From: JASGCL01 sp965262775
GTDB taxonomy: Bacteria > Pseudomonadota > Alphaproteobacteria > JASGCL01
Assembly (NCBI GenBank): GCA_965262775.1
Contig: CBDHFT010000007.1
Coordinates: 62,001-126,000 of the forward strand
Reading direction: 5' to 3'
DNA length: 64,000 nt
Shown here: positions 9,086 to 17,843 of the stretch, one piece after another
Numbering within the stretch: the first letter of the stretch is position 1
How the letters are laid out: each line of letters starts with the position of its first letter
Translations under genes and position numbers: made by a program
Notes under the pieces: model-generated
What the model was told of the DNA's origin: nothing
Database searches by the model: none
What the model saw: the letters and a program-made list of their open reading frames with translations, nothing else

Positions 9086-9139
9086 TTTGATTTTTTTTTC
9101 GCAACAAAAATAATGAAAAAATATTAGCAACATACTATA

Positions 9140-9775
9140 ATGATATTTATGAATTTATGGGAACATTATAAGGCAAAAACGCGGGCTTTAAAAAAAAATA
9201 AAGTCATGGCCCATGGCGCACCGCGCCATGGTGGTCAAGGGCAACGATTTGCCGACATGTTAGAGGTTGGTGGTGCCGCGCCCTTAAAACAGGAAGAAAT
9301 ATCAGTTGTGAATGACCGCACGGTGCGCCCCCTGCCCCATCCGCCCCCCTCACCACAGTTCCCATTGTCCACGGCGAGCAATAGGAGCGCAAAACAATGG
9401 CGAAAAATTACTTTATCGCCCCCATCCGCCCGCACCGATGAGCCCCATAAAACACCCACCCTAAGTAACAAGCGAGCCACAAGCAATATTGCGCGCAATA
9501 AAAAATACCTGCCCACCGATGCGCAATTGGATCTGCATGGTTGCACCAGTGCCGAGGCCTTGGCTGCGCTTGAAGATTTTTTTTACCGTATGCGTGTGCA
9601 AAAAATGAGGCATTTGCTTATTATAACCGGCAAGGGCACGGGCATTGTCAAACAAACAACCCAAGCATTCCTTGAAAAAAATAAAAACCTTCTCGCTGCC
9701 CAAAAAACACCCGCCGCATCGCAAGGCGGCGATGGTGCTATCTATGTTTTATTAAAAAAATCAGCGGTAAAATAA
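9140..9775 (+). CDS. Smr-domain protein
   Basis: 211 residues. The C-terminal half (about 127-211) is an Smr domain: DLHGCTSAEA at 131-140 with the conserved DLHG, and the GKGTG loop at 164-168. The Arg/His pattern of the usual H-S-x-x-G-x-x-V-K-x-x-V-x-x-x-L block is only partly kept (GTGIVKQTTQAFLEKN). The N-terminal half is a basic, proline-rich, probably disordered linker. Smr domains of MutS2 and YdaJ/SmrA type have nuclease activity; family members in alphaproteobacteria have the same two-part form. ATG at 9140 and ATG at 9149 are both possible starts; neither has a strong Shine-Dalgarno. Function in repair or ribosome rescue is family knowledge, not shown here. Confidence 0.87.
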   Translation: MIFMNLWEHYKAKTRALKKNKVMAHGAPRHGGQGQRFADMLEVGGAAPLKQEEISVVNDRTVRPLPHPPPSPQFPLSTASNRSAKQWRKITLSPPSARTDEPHKTPTLSNKRATSNIARNKKYLPTDAQLDLHGCTSAEALAALEDFFYRMRVQKMRHLLIITGKGTGIVKQTTQAFLEKNKNLLAAQKTPAASQGGDGAIYVLLKKSAVK

Positions 9776-9854
9776 AGAAGCAATAATTCTTAACATATGG
9801 CCTATTTTTTTTACGCCAACCTAAGCTTATATATAAAACAGAAAGGAGAAAAAA

Positions 9855-10238
9855 ATGAAAAAGAACTTGAAAAAGAACTTATGGTCTTTGGTGTTGTCGA
9901 AACATACCCTGGTCAGCGTTGCTTGCACCTTGGTGGTTGTGATAGCTGTGATGGTTGTGGGGCGGGTGATGGTGCATAACCATTTCCGTAACATGAAGCA
10001 AAATCCCGAAGCAATGATACAGCATAAGGTTGGAAAAATGGCGAAACATTTAAACCTAAATGATTCGCAAATCGCGCAATTACAAAAACTGATGCTGGCC
10101 GATTTTCAAACGATGAAGGCTAATCGCGATGCCCTCATCGCAAAAAGAAAATCAGCAATGAAGTCTGTTCTAACCCCCGAGCAATATGCAATGTGGGAGA
10201 AAAAGATGGAAAAACGGATGAAAAAATGGCAAAATTAA
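9855..10238 (+). CDS. Membrane-anchored CpxP/Spy-like periplasmic protein
   Basis: 127 residues. A strongly basic start (KKNLKKNLWS) is followed by one hydrophobic segment (about 19-41, LVSVACTLVVVIAVMVVG), then a helical periplasmic part rich in Lys and Met. The pattern LNLNDSQIAQLQKLM and SVLTPEQYAMWEKKMEKRM resembles the two LTxxQ-type motifs of CpxP/Spy/ZraP proteins, which bind unfolded proteins or metals. Here the leader appears to stay as an anchor, since no clear cleavage site is seen. A perfect AAAGGAG ribosome binding site 7 bases before the ATG fixes the start. A factor-independent terminator follows at 10290-10315, so it is probably a single-gene unit. The family assignment is moderate. 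Confidence 0.7.
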   Translation: MKKNLKKNLWSLVLSKHTLVSVACTLVVVIAVMVVGRVMVHNHFRNMKQNPEAMIQHKVGKMAKHLNLNDSQIAQLQKLMLADFQTMKANRDALIAKRKSAMKSVLTPEQYAMWEKKMEKRMKKWQN

Positions 10239-10285
10239 TAATGTCATTTTGTATCCTGTATTAAACATGGTTTGCATGTTTTTTA

Positions 10286-10325
10286 AAACGGGCGACGGGA
10301 CAAAACCCGCCGCCCATTTTTTATA
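10286..10325 (+). terminator. Rho-independent terminator after the CpxP-like gene
   Basis: GGGCGACGGG at 10290-10299 pairs with CCCGCCGCCC at 10306-10315 with one A-C mismatch and a six-base loop, followed by ATTTTTT. It is a strong GC-rich hairpin with a T-tract, about 50 bases after the stop at 10238 and about 90 bases before the rpmH promoter region. Confidence 0.88.
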
Positions 10326-10403
10326 AAAAATTTTGGTTTATGTCGCACCCCCTGCCCCCGCGTTTATAATTACAGGCTTGCAAATATCCCCTGCAAATAT
10401 TGA

Positions 10404-10432
10404 TTGACAGCGCAAAAAAAATCCCCTAATCA
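10404..10432 (+). promoter_or_regulatory. Candidate sigma-70 promoter of rpmH
   Basis: TTGACA at 10404-10409, a 17-base spacer and TAATCA at 10427-10432. The -35 is a perfect consensus and the -10 has four matches. Transcription would then start near 10439, only a few bases before the rpmH ATG at 10442, giving a nearly leaderless message. No Shine-Dalgarno is seen before rpmH, which fits. The -10 is inferred. Confidence 0.45.
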
Positions 10433-10441
10433 ATCGGCATC

Positions 10442-10579
10442 ATGGTCAAAAGAACTTATCAGCCCAGCAAATTAGTGCGCAAACGCCGTCATGGCTTTCG
10501 CACCCGCATGGCAACACGCGATGGGCAAAAAGTTTTGGGCCGCCGCCGCCGCCAGGGCCGCAAAAAATTATCCGCTTAA
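10442..10579 (+). CDS. rpmH: 50S ribosomal protein L34
   Basis: 45 residues, starting MVKRTYQPSKLVRKRRHGFR and ending GRRRRQGRKKLSA: full-length L34 with its invariant KRTYQPS opening, the RKRRHGFRTRM core and the basic tail. L34 is a small basic protein of the large ribosomal subunit. It precedes rnpA by 105 bases in the conserved rpmH-rnpA-yidC order. No Shine-Dalgarno is visible, see the promoter entry. Confidence 0.97.
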   Translation: MVKRTYQPSKLVRKRRHGFRTRMATRDGQKVLGRRRRQGRKKLSA

Positions 10580-10684
10580 AACGGTCGCGCCATACCATTG
10601 GTGCAAGCAATCAGCTAAAATTTGTAAATAACAAATTGTGAAGGCGATTTCATTGTATAACCTTAGGAACCTAGAATATTCATC

Positions 10685-11047
10685 GTGCGGCTTTCTATTA
10701 TCAAAAAACGAAAAGATTTTTTGCATACCCAGCAAAGCGGGATTATTTGTAAAAAATCCCTTATCTTGGTGACGGCCAGCAAGAAAGATTCCCCCCTACC
10801 CCGTTTTGGCTTTACCGTCAGCAAAAAAATTGGTTCGGCCGTGGTGCGCAACAAAATTAAACGGCGGTTAAAATCCATCGTGCGCGATTGTTGCGATGCA
10901 ACCGCAACGAGTCAAAAGCCTGCTAGCAACATTGCCGAGGCCAAGTTTGATTTTGTTTTGATTGCGACGCGCCAAACCGCTGGTTGTAATTTCTTATACT
11001 TGCGAAATCAGGTAAAAGAAGCTATAGAATTTATCGTTCATAAATAA
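10685..11047 (+). CDS. rnpA: Ribonuclease P protein component
   Basis: 120 residues, usual length. Begins with GTG. The N-terminal substrate-binding region RLSIIKKRKDFLHTQQSG is followed by PRFGFTVSKKIGSAVVRNKI and KRRLKSIVRD, the family RNR signature that binds the catalytic RNA. RnpA helps RNase P remove 5' leaders from pre-tRNAs. It lies between rpmH and yidC; yidD, which is often found between rnpA and yidC, is absent (only 53 bases separate the two genes). Confidence 0.95.
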   Translation: MRLSIIKKRKDFLHTQQSGIICKKSLILVTASKKDSPLPRFGFTVSKKIGSAVVRNKIKRRLKSIVRDCCDATATSQKPASNIAEAKFDFVLIATRQTAGCNFLYLRNQVKEAIEFIVHK

Positions 11048-11100
11048 ATTACGAAAAATTATCCATTCTGCAAAAAAATTAAGTAAAAAATATAAAAATA

Positions 11101-12894
11101 ATGGAAAACAAGGGCAATCTTATTCTTGCGATTATACTTTCGACAATTATTATTGGCGGATGGAATTACTTTTTTCCTGCCGCGAAGAATGTCCCCCTGC
11201 CCGATAAGCCTGCTGTAACCCAATCTGCTCAGCCAACCAATGCTGACAAAAAAACATTAACAATAAAACCGCGCGACCAGGCCCTGGCCGATAGTCCGCG
11301 CCTGATGATAGATAGTCCCAAGTTAAAGGGCAGTATCAACCTGCGGGGCTTACGTTTTGATGACCTCACCCTTGTCCAATATAGCGATGCTCCAAACAGT
11401 TCTGTCCCCGTTACCCTGCTTTCACCCAGCAACAGCACGAATGGCTACGTAGTTGATTTGGGTTGGCTAAGCCACGATGACGGGTTACAATTGCCCAACA
11501 GCGACAGTTTGTGGTCGGCCAATAAAAAAATATTGAAGCCTGGCGAAGATGTTACCTTAAGTTATAATGCCGATGGCTTGGCCTATAAAGTTTTTGTTAG
11601 TTTAGATAATGATTATCTTTTTACCATCAAACAATCGGTGCAAAATTTAACCCCTAGCAATCTGGATATTTCTTTTTATGGTTTGGTAGCAAAATTTGGC
11701 CCTCCCCCGCCATCGACTGGATTGGTGCATGAAGGTGCCTTGGCGATATTGGACAAGAAATTAACCGAAAAAAATTACAACAAAATGGTTGACCAACCTT
11801 TTCAAGGTGAAGGCAAGACAGGCTGGCTTGGTTTTTCAGACAAATATTGGCTCACCGCCCTGGTCCCCAATGTAGCAGACGCAACGAAGCCCGCCAATAG
11901 CGACGCCAATCAACAACCTAGCGAAGCAACCGCAACCGATGCCGCCGCCGTAGAAAAAATTGAGCCAAAATTTGTAACCCGTATTAGTTATGATAAGGAT
12001 GCAAGCGGCGGCCGTGGCCGTTACCAAGTCGACTACGCCAGCGATTTTGAAATTTTGCAACGCCGTCGCACCATCGAAAAAACAATCTATCTGTTTGCTG
12101 GTGCAAAAGAAACAGGTCTTATCAATGATTACACCAGCCAAAAACATATAGAAAAATTTGACCTCACCATTGACTATGGCATGCTGTATATTATTACCAT
12201 GCCGATGGCGTGGCTGTTACATTTTTTAAGCACGCAACTCAATTCGGTTGGCTTGGCTATTATCAGCTTAACCGTGATTGTCAGGTTATTATTATTCCCC
12301 TTCGCGCAACATTCATTCCGTTCGATGGCCATGATGCGCAACCTTGCCCCCAAGGTTGCGGAATTAAAAAAACGTTACAAAAGCCAACAGGAACAATCAC
12401 AAGCCATGATGGCAATGTATAAGAAGGAAGGCGTCAACCCGCTGGCTGGTTGCCTGCCCATGCTTATTCAAATCCCGGTTTTCTTCGCCCTATATCGGGT
12501 TTTTATCATTTCTATAGAATTCCGCCACGCCCCCTTCTTTGGTTGGATAAGCGATTTATCATCGCCCGACCCGTTGGGTATTTTGACTTTGTTTGGCCTT
12601 ATCCCATGGCATGTGCCAGGTTGGTTGCATATTTTTAATATCGGCATCTGGCCCATCATCATGGGGTTCACTTTGTGGTTACAACAAAAATTTAATCCGC
12701 CCGCCGCCGATCCTATCCAGGCAAAGATTTTTAGTTATTTTCCCTATGTCTTTACTTTTATGCTTGGGTCATCGCCCGCGGGGTTGGTCATTTACTGGTC
12801 GTGGAACAATATCCTTTCTATCTTGCAACAATATGTTATTAACCGCCAGCTGGGCGACAAAAACCACGTGCCATTCCGTTTGTTTAAAAAATAA
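11101..12894 (+). CDS. yidC: Membrane protein insertase YidC
   Basis: 597 residues, typical of Gram-negative YidC. N-terminal anchor (LILAIILSTIIIGGWNYFF), then a large periplasmic beta-sandwich domain (about 60-355) with a Gln/Ala/Asn-rich linker near 265-285, then the conserved five-helix core: YGMLYIITMPMAWLLHFL, a cytoplasmic hairpin with RSMAMMRNLAPKVAELKKRY, NPLAGCLPMLIQIPVFFALY, and WNNILSILQQYVI at the end. The positively charged groove residue (R in the TM1 region of the core, VIVRLLLFPF) is present. It inserts and folds inner membrane proteins with or without SecYEG. No clear Shine-Dalgarno. Confidence 0.98.
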   Translation: MENKGNLILAIILSTIIIGGWNYFFPAAKNVPLPDKPAVTQSAQPTNADKKTLTIKPRDQALADSPRLMIDSPKLKGSINLRGLRFDDLTLVQYSDAPNSSVPVTLLSPSNSTNGYVVDLGWLSHDDGLQLPNSDSLWSANKKILKPGEDVTLSYNADGLAYKVFVSLDNDYLFTIKQSVQNLTPSNLDISFYGLVAKFGPPPPSTGLVHEGALAILDKKLTEKNYNKMVDQPFQGEGKTGWLGFSDKYWLTALVPNVADATKPANSDANQQPSEATATDAAAVEKIEPKFVTRISYDKDASGGRGRYQVDYASDFEILQRRRTIEKTIYLFAGAKETGLINDYTSQKHIEKFDLTIDYGMLYIITMPMAWLLHFLSTQLNSVGLAIISLTVIVRLLLFPFAQHSFRSMAMMRNLAPKVAELKKRYKSQQEQSQAMMAMYKKEGVNPLAGCLPMLIQIPVFFALYRVFIISIEFRHAPFFGWISDLSSPDPLGILTLFGLIPWHVPGWLHIFNIGIWPIIMGFTLWLQQKFNPPAADPIQAKIFSYFPYVFTFMLGSSPAGLVIYWSWNNILSILQQYVINRQLGDKNHVPFRLFKK

Positions 12895-12908
12895 ACATCA
12901 ATTTATTA

Positions 12909-12945
12909 TTGTTAAAAATATATTCATGCGAGCAATTTTTAACAA
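12909..12945. promoter_or_regulatory. 11-bp perfect inverted repeat between yidC and engB
   Basis: TTGTTAAAAAT at 12909-12919 is mirrored by ATTTTTAACAA at 12935-12945, with a 15-base loop; the arms extend outwards (ATTA/TAAT) if one A is bulged. It lies 14 bases after the yidC stop and 11 bases before the engB ATG, so it could attenuate or stabilise the transcript, or be a palindromic operator. There is no T-tract after it, so it is not a standard terminator. Confidence 0.6.
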
Positions 12946-12956
12946 ATAATGATGTT

Positions 12957-13586
12957 ATGATGGCGAAGTCAGCAACAAATCATTGGCAAACAAGTTGGCG
13001 CGGCAGTTGGGAATTGTTGGCTGTCGCGGGATACCCCAACCAAATACCAAACACCCCGCACCCAGAAATTGCCTTTTGGGGCAGGTCGAATGTCGGTAAA
13101 TCATCGCTTATCAATAACCTGACCATTCAGAAAAATTTGGCGCGCCGTTCCAAAAACCCTGGGCGGACTCAGGAATTGTTTTTTTTCAGCAATCCGTCAG
13201 CCGCTTTTTTATTGGTTGATATGCCAGGTTATGGCTTTGCCCGCGCCATGAAAGACAAAACCCATCAATGGCAAGACACCATCCTTGCCTATTTAAGTTC
13301 GCGGGTTAATCTTCGGCTCCTCTGCCTGTTAATCGATGGGCGGCATGGGTTAAAATCAATCGACATGTCGGCCATTCGTTTGCTGTCTGACAACGGCATC
13401 ATATGTCAAATTGTCTTAACCAAATGCGACAAGGTTCCAGAAAATATCCTAGCCAAAGAAAAATTGGCCATCGAAGCCACCATCAAAAATTTTACAAACT
13501 GCTTACCCACGGTAATAGCCACCAGTTCCCATAGCAACCTCGGCAAGGGGGCGTTACAAACCGTTATAGCAACATTATTGGGGTGA
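12957..13586 (+). CDS. engB: Ribosome biogenesis GTPase EngB/YsxC
   Basis: About 209 residues from the ATG at 12957 (ATG-ATG pair); a TTG at 12909 in the same frame would add 16 residues inside the inverted repeat and is less likely. TRAFAC GTPase motifs: G1 GRSNVGKSSL near 42-51, G3 DMPGYGFA, G4 TKCDK, and the conserved NPGRTQ switch I segment after RRSKNPGRTQELFFF. EngB is an essential GTPase for late large-subunit assembly. Follows yidC on the same strand. The stop abuts the end of the convergent alaS gene with no gap. Confidence 0.96.
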   Translation: MMAKSATNHWQTSWRGSWELLAVAGYPNQIPNTPHPEIAFWGRSNVGKSSLINNLTIQKNLARRSKNPGRTQELFFFSNPSAAFLLVDMPGYGFARAMKDKTHQWQDTILAYLSSRVNLRLLCLLIDGRHGLKSIDMSAIRLLSDNGIICQIVLTKCDKVPENILAKEKLAIEATIKNFTNCLPTVIATSSHSNLGKGALQTVIATLLG

Positions 13587-16367
13587 TTACCCTAGCACGG
13601 TTTTTTTAATCCGCGTCATCGCCTCTTCCAACTTTTCGGCCTTGTGCCCGCCCGACATGGCGAAATCTTTTTTACCGCCACCACTGCCCCCCAATATGTC
13701 GCCCGCCACGGCGGCCAATTCATTCGCGGCGAACCACTGGCTGGCCGCGCCATGCACCGCTATGGCTACTGCCACTTTACCATCGTCAACTGCCAGCAAA
13801 ACTATCACCGCCTGGCTCGCGGCGGGTTGTTTTTTTATATTATCGATAATGGACTTTAATTCACGGCCTGTGACCCCTTCAATTTTTTTAGCAATATAAA
13901 CTATATTTTCTTCTTCATGTTTTATTATTTCGCCTGGCGACAATATTGATGCCTGAGCAATTTTTTTATCAAGCAGTTGCTTGGCGAATTGCTTGTTCTC
14001 GGCAGAAATCTCCTCAATGGTTTTTTCCCATTTGGTTAATTGCTCCAAATTATTCTTTATGAATCGGGTGGCGTCAAAAATTTCGGCTCCATCAATTTTA
14101 ACAACGGGTATTACGCCCTGTCTTGAAATTTCGGACTGGTTTCGCGCGGGTAATTTTAACTCGGCCCTTAATTTGTTGTTGATAGTAAAAACATGGTTAT
14201 ATTCATCTTCTTGCTTGTCAAATTTCTTCCACATCTGCGCCCTTATTTCTTCGGCACCAGTGTAGGCAACTATACGCCTTACCCCCGATGCCACCGATTC
14301 TTGGTTGCCTATCATGAAGCCATTAATCTCGGCCAATTTATCAACATGGGTGCCGCCGCATAATTCTATCGAATAGAATTTTTTTCTTTCATTCTTGGCA
14401 TCATTATCAACCGCCTGCCCCATGAAAACCACCCGCACCTCATCACCATATTTTTCACCAAACAAGGCTATGGCGCCAAGTTTCTCCGCCGTGGTTTGAT
14501 CCATTATTTTTGTTTCAACCGTTCCACCAGCCACGATACGTTGGTTAACCGCGGCTTCAATCGTTTGCAACTGATTATCGGTTATCGGTTCATGGTGCGA
14601 AAAATCAAACCGCAGGTGATCCTGCGCCACCAAGGATCCCTTTTGTGCCACATGCAATCCCAAACCTTGCCGCAATGCCTCGTGCAACAGGTGGGTTGCC
14701 GAATGGTTGGCGCGTGTTGCGTTGCGCCAAGCCTCATTAAGCTTCGCCAATAACACATCGCCCATGGCTATGGCTTGCCCAACCACCACTTGGTGAGCAA
14801 TGATGCCTTGGTATTTTTTGGTGTCGATAACCTCATGCTGGCCTAACCAACCCTTGTCGCCCTTTTGTCCGCCCGATTCGCCATAAAAAACTGTCTGGTC
14901 AAGTATCACCCAGCCTGTTTCTTCTTGTAACTTCTCGACGGGTTGGGCTTGCTCATTAAGCAAAGCAACAACTTTTGCTTCGCCTTGTAACTTGTCATAA
15001 CCCACAAAATTGGTGGCACCATGTTTTTCTTTTAATACAAACCATATTTTTTCGTCTTTGCTATCGCCCGAACCCGCCCACGATTCCTTGCCGCGTTTTT
15101 TTTGTTCGGCCATCGCCGCTTCAAATTCGGCAACCGCGACCGACCGACCCTCGGCCTTTACAATATCAACCGTTAAATCAAGCGGAAAGCCGTAGGTATC
15201 ATAAAGTTGGAAAGCCACCTTCCCCGATAGGTCTTTACCCGCCGCGGTTTTTTCCAATTCTTTACTCAGCATCCCCATACCACGCCACAATAATTCTTCA
15301 AACTGTTCTTCTTCGCGCAAGAAAACTTTTTTAATATTATCCTTTGCTTGGGTTAATTCTTGGTAATGCCCGCCCATCACCGTTATCAAACTATCCAGCA
15401 ATTGACCAAAGATAGGTTTTTTGCTTCCCAATAGGTAAGCATGGCGCATGGCGCGGCGCATAATACGGCGCAGCACATAACCCCGCCCCTCGTTACTGGG
15501 GTATAGACCGTCGGCCACCAAAAATGCCATGGCGCGCAAATGGTCGGCCATCACCCGAAAGGAAGCTATGGTTTGCTTATCAGGTTTCTTAGAAAGAATG
15601 TCGCCGATGGCGTCAATAATGCCGCTAAACAAACTGGTGTCATAATTGTTGGAGACCCCTTGCATCACCGCCGTAATACGTTCCAACCCCATGCCCGTAT
15701 CGATGGACGGGCGTGGTAAATCATGCCGCACCCCGTCGGGGGTTATTTCATATTGCATAAAAACCAAATTCCAAATTTCAACAAACCTATCACCATCGGC
15801 ATCGGGGGTGCCAGGCGGCCCACCAAAAATTTTATCGCCATGGTCATAAAAAATTTCTGAGCATGGGCCACAAGGTCCCGTATCCCCCATTTGCCAAAAA
15901 TTATCGGCGGTGCTGATACGGATAATTTTTTCATCGGACAGGCCTGCTATTTTTTTCCACAGGTTATAAGCCTCGTCATCATTGTGATAAACCGTGACGC
16001 ACAGCTTATCCTTGGGTAATTGCAATTCGCGATTAACAACCTGCCAAGCGTGGAATATGGCCTGCTCCTTAAAATAATCGCCAAATGAAAAATTTCCCAG
16101 CATTTCAAAAAAACTATGGTGGCGCGCGGTATAACCGACATTATCCAAATCGTTATGTTTGCCGCCAGCCCGCACGCATTTTTGCGCGGTGGTGGCGGTG
16201 CTATAATCGCTTTTTTCTAATCCCAAAAAAATATTTTTAAACTGCACCATGCCCGAATTGACGAACATTAAAGTCGGGTCGTTTTCAGGAATAAGTGATG
16301 AGGATTCAACCACCCGATGCCCTGTTTTTTTAAAATATTCTAAAAATATTTTGCGAATGTCTTGCAT
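13587..16367 (-). CDS. alaS: Alanyl-tRNA synthetase
   Basis: 926 residues, slightly long for the family (about 875). Class II catalytic core at the N-terminus: FVNSGMVQFKNIFLG, ARHHSFFEMLGNFSFGDYF, GDTGPCGPCSEI and RRIMRRAMRHAYLLG. Editing domain: HSATHLLHEALR (zinc ligand histidines) and ELCGGTHVDKLAEI (Cys and His ligands). The C-terminal C-Ala domain with DHHA1 signature ends in GGSGGGKKDFAMSGG, glycine rich as usual. Charges tRNA-Ala with alanine. It follows the MATE pump gene by 44 bases on the same strand. Confidence 0.98.
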   Translation of the reverse strand: MQDIRKIFLEYFKKTGHRVVESSSLIPENDPTLMFVNSGMVQFKNIFLGLEKSDYSTATTAQKCVRAGGKHNDLDNVGYTARHHSFFEMLGNFSFGDYFKEQAIFHAWQVVNRELQLPKDKLCVTVYHNDDEAYNLWKKIAGLSDEKIIRISTADNFWQMGDTGPCGPCSEIFYDHGDKIFGGPPGTPDADGDRFVEIWNLVFMQYEITPDGVRHDLPRPSIDTGMGLERITAVMQGVSNNYDTSLFSGIIDAIGDILSKKPDKQTIASFRVMADHLRAMAFLVADGLYPSNEGRGYVLRRIMRRAMRHAYLLGSKKPIFGQLLDSLITVMGGHYQELTQAKDNIKKVFLREEEQFEELLWRGMGMLSKELEKTAAGKDLSGKVAFQLYDTYGFPLDLTVDIVKAEGRSVAVAEFEAAMAEQKKRGKESWAGSGDSKDEKIWFVLKEKHGATNFVGYDKLQGEAKVVALLNEQAQPVEKLQEETGWVILDQTVFYGESGGQKGDKGWLGQHEVIDTKKYQGIIAHQVVVGQAIAMGDVLLAKLNEAWRNATRANHSATHLLHEALRQGLGLHVAQKGSLVAQDHLRFDFSHHEPITDNQLQTIEAAVNQRIVAGGTVETKIMDQTTAEKLGAIALFGEKYGDEVRVVFMGQAVDNDAKNERKKFYSIELCGGTHVDKLAEINGFMIGNQESVASGVRRIVAYTGAEEIRAQMWKKFDKQEDEYNHVFTINNKLRAELKLPARNQSEISRQGVIPVVKIDGAEIFDATRFIKNNLEQLTKWEKTIEEISAENKQFAKQLLDKKIAQASILSPGEIIKHEEENIVYIAKKIEGVTGRELKSIIDNIKKQPAASQAVIVLLAVDDGKVAVAIAVHGAASQWFAANELAAVAGDILGGSGGGKKDFAMSGGHKAEKLEEAMTRIKKTVLG

Positions 16368-16411
16368 AATAAAGCTATAAATAATTCATGACCAAAAAAG
16401 CAACAGAATTC

Positions 16412-17815
16412 TTAGACAGGTTTTGTTTTGTGCCAAAACCGCAATACAAGGATAATAGCGGCGCACAACACGCCGATAATAAGACCAACATAAACAGCAA
16501 AAGGATGATGAAATACGTGAAAGCCAAGGAAATAAGCAAGCGGCAAGCCAATCAGAAGGTAGCCAACAACGCTCACGGTGCTAGAAAAAGTAAAATCGCC
16601 CATGCCACGCAATGCACCCAACATCACCGATTGCACGCCATCAATGATTTGCGATGCCGCGCCAATGATTAAAAAACCTGTCGCCAAGGGAATGATATAA
16701 TCGGCCGATGACAAATCACCCCCAAATGCTAAGGCAATTTTTTCAGCAAACAATAACAAAAACAGGGTTGAAACCACGGTAAAGCTTAACACGGTCAAGA
16801 GGCTGGCTAAACCCGCTATACGTAATTTTGAAAATTGCCTTTTACCAACCATGTGGGATACGACAATGGTTGTGGCGTAGGTCATGCTCATAGGTATCAT
16901 ATAAAGCATTTCTAGGAAGCCATTGCTTATTTGGCGTCCTGCCAATTCGCGAACGCCAAACCAGCCAATCATGATGCCCATCATGGCATAGGCAAGAACT
17001 TCAAAAAAACTTTCGATGGTAACAGGAATAGACAAGGAAAAAAATTGCTTTATAATTTTTTTGTCTAGAGGTGTTTTCAAAAACCAATATAGAACTGACT
17101 TATTGGCTAATTTTTTATTCCCCCTATTGCCATGATATTTTTTCATGCTGGGGGCGAAAAAAAGATAGAGAAAGAAAATACTATTCGTTACCCCGTCGGC
17201 CACCAACCAACCAATGCCTGCACCTGTTAAGCCCAAGGGGGGTATCACCCCTGGGATGCCAAAAATAAAAAAATAAGCCACTGGCAGATTAATCACCACC
17301 ATGGAAGCATAGATAATTGTTGCCGTCCAATTCTTCCTTAATGCGTCTAAAGCTTGTTTAATCACCGCGCCCATGGCCCAAAAAATCATAGCCAACGATA
17401 CGCAAAACCAATAGGCAAATACGTGCTCAACAACTTCGGCTGGTTGACCAAAGAATCCTAACAAAAAATAACAACCGCTCAGAAGCAACCCAAATATACT
17501 ACCACCCAGAAACGCCATCAAACAACCGACGCGGATGATTTCCCCCACTTGTTTGTTGTCCCTCCTGCCAGCGGCCTGGCCTATCATCACGACCAATGGA
17601 TTCAAGAAACCATAGAGGGTCGCATAAAAAATGACCAAAAATGCCGCCGCCAACCCATAACCCGCCAAGGGAATGGGCGATGTTAAACGCGACAAAAAAT
17701 AATTATCAGTAATAGCAAGACCCGCCGTGATGGTTGATGACAAAACGATAGGCGTGGCCAACCGCATGGTTGCCTTAACATCAGAAAATACTTCTCGCCA
17801 AAAATTCATTGCCAT
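16412..17815 (-). CDS. MATE-family multidrug efflux transporter (NorM-like)
   Basis: 467 residues with twelve predicted hydrophobic segments in two pseudo-repeats. The N-terminal block ATPIVLSSTITAGLAITDNYFLSRL matches the start of MATE pumps, with PLAGYGLAAA following, and the second half contains SIPVTIESFFEVLAYAMMG. MATE proteins expel cationic drugs or metabolites using sodium or proton gradients in the inner membrane. Start at 17815 is 28 bases from the divergently transcribed half-MazG gene. Substrate unknown. Confidence 0.93.
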   Translation of the reverse strand: MAMNFWREVFSDVKATMRLATPIVLSSTITAGLAITDNYFLSRLTSPIPLAGYGLAAAFLVIFYATLYGFLNPLVVMIGQAAGRRDNKQVGEIIRVGCLMAFLGGSIFGLLLSGCYFLLGFFGQPAEVVEHVFAYWFCVSLAMIFWAMGAVIKQALDALRKNWTATIIYASMVVINLPVAYFFIFGIPGVIPPLGLTGAGIGWLVADGVTNSIFFLYLFFAPSMKKYHGNRGNKKLANKSVLYWFLKTPLDKKIIKQFFSLSIPVTIESFFEVLAYAMMGIMIGWFGVRELAGRQISNGFLEMLYMIPMSMTYATTIVVSHMVGKRQFSKLRIAGLASLLTVLSFTVVSTLFLLLFAEKIALAFGGDLSSADYIIPLATGFLIIGAASQIIDGVQSVMLGALRGMGDFTFSSTVSVVGYLLIGLPLAYFLGFHVFHHPFAVYVGLIIGVLCAAIILVLRFWHKTKPV

Positions 17816-17843
17816 GATATTTTCCTATGCTATAAAAAATACC

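Noticed and set aside
9235..9546. 103-residue leftward frame over the Smr gene
   Set aside because: Antisense to a conserved Smr frame; low-complexity product.
12909..12956. TTG start for engB 48 bases upstream
   Set aside because: It begins within a palindrome, lacks a ribosome site, and adds residues not found in the family; the ATG at 12957 is preferred.
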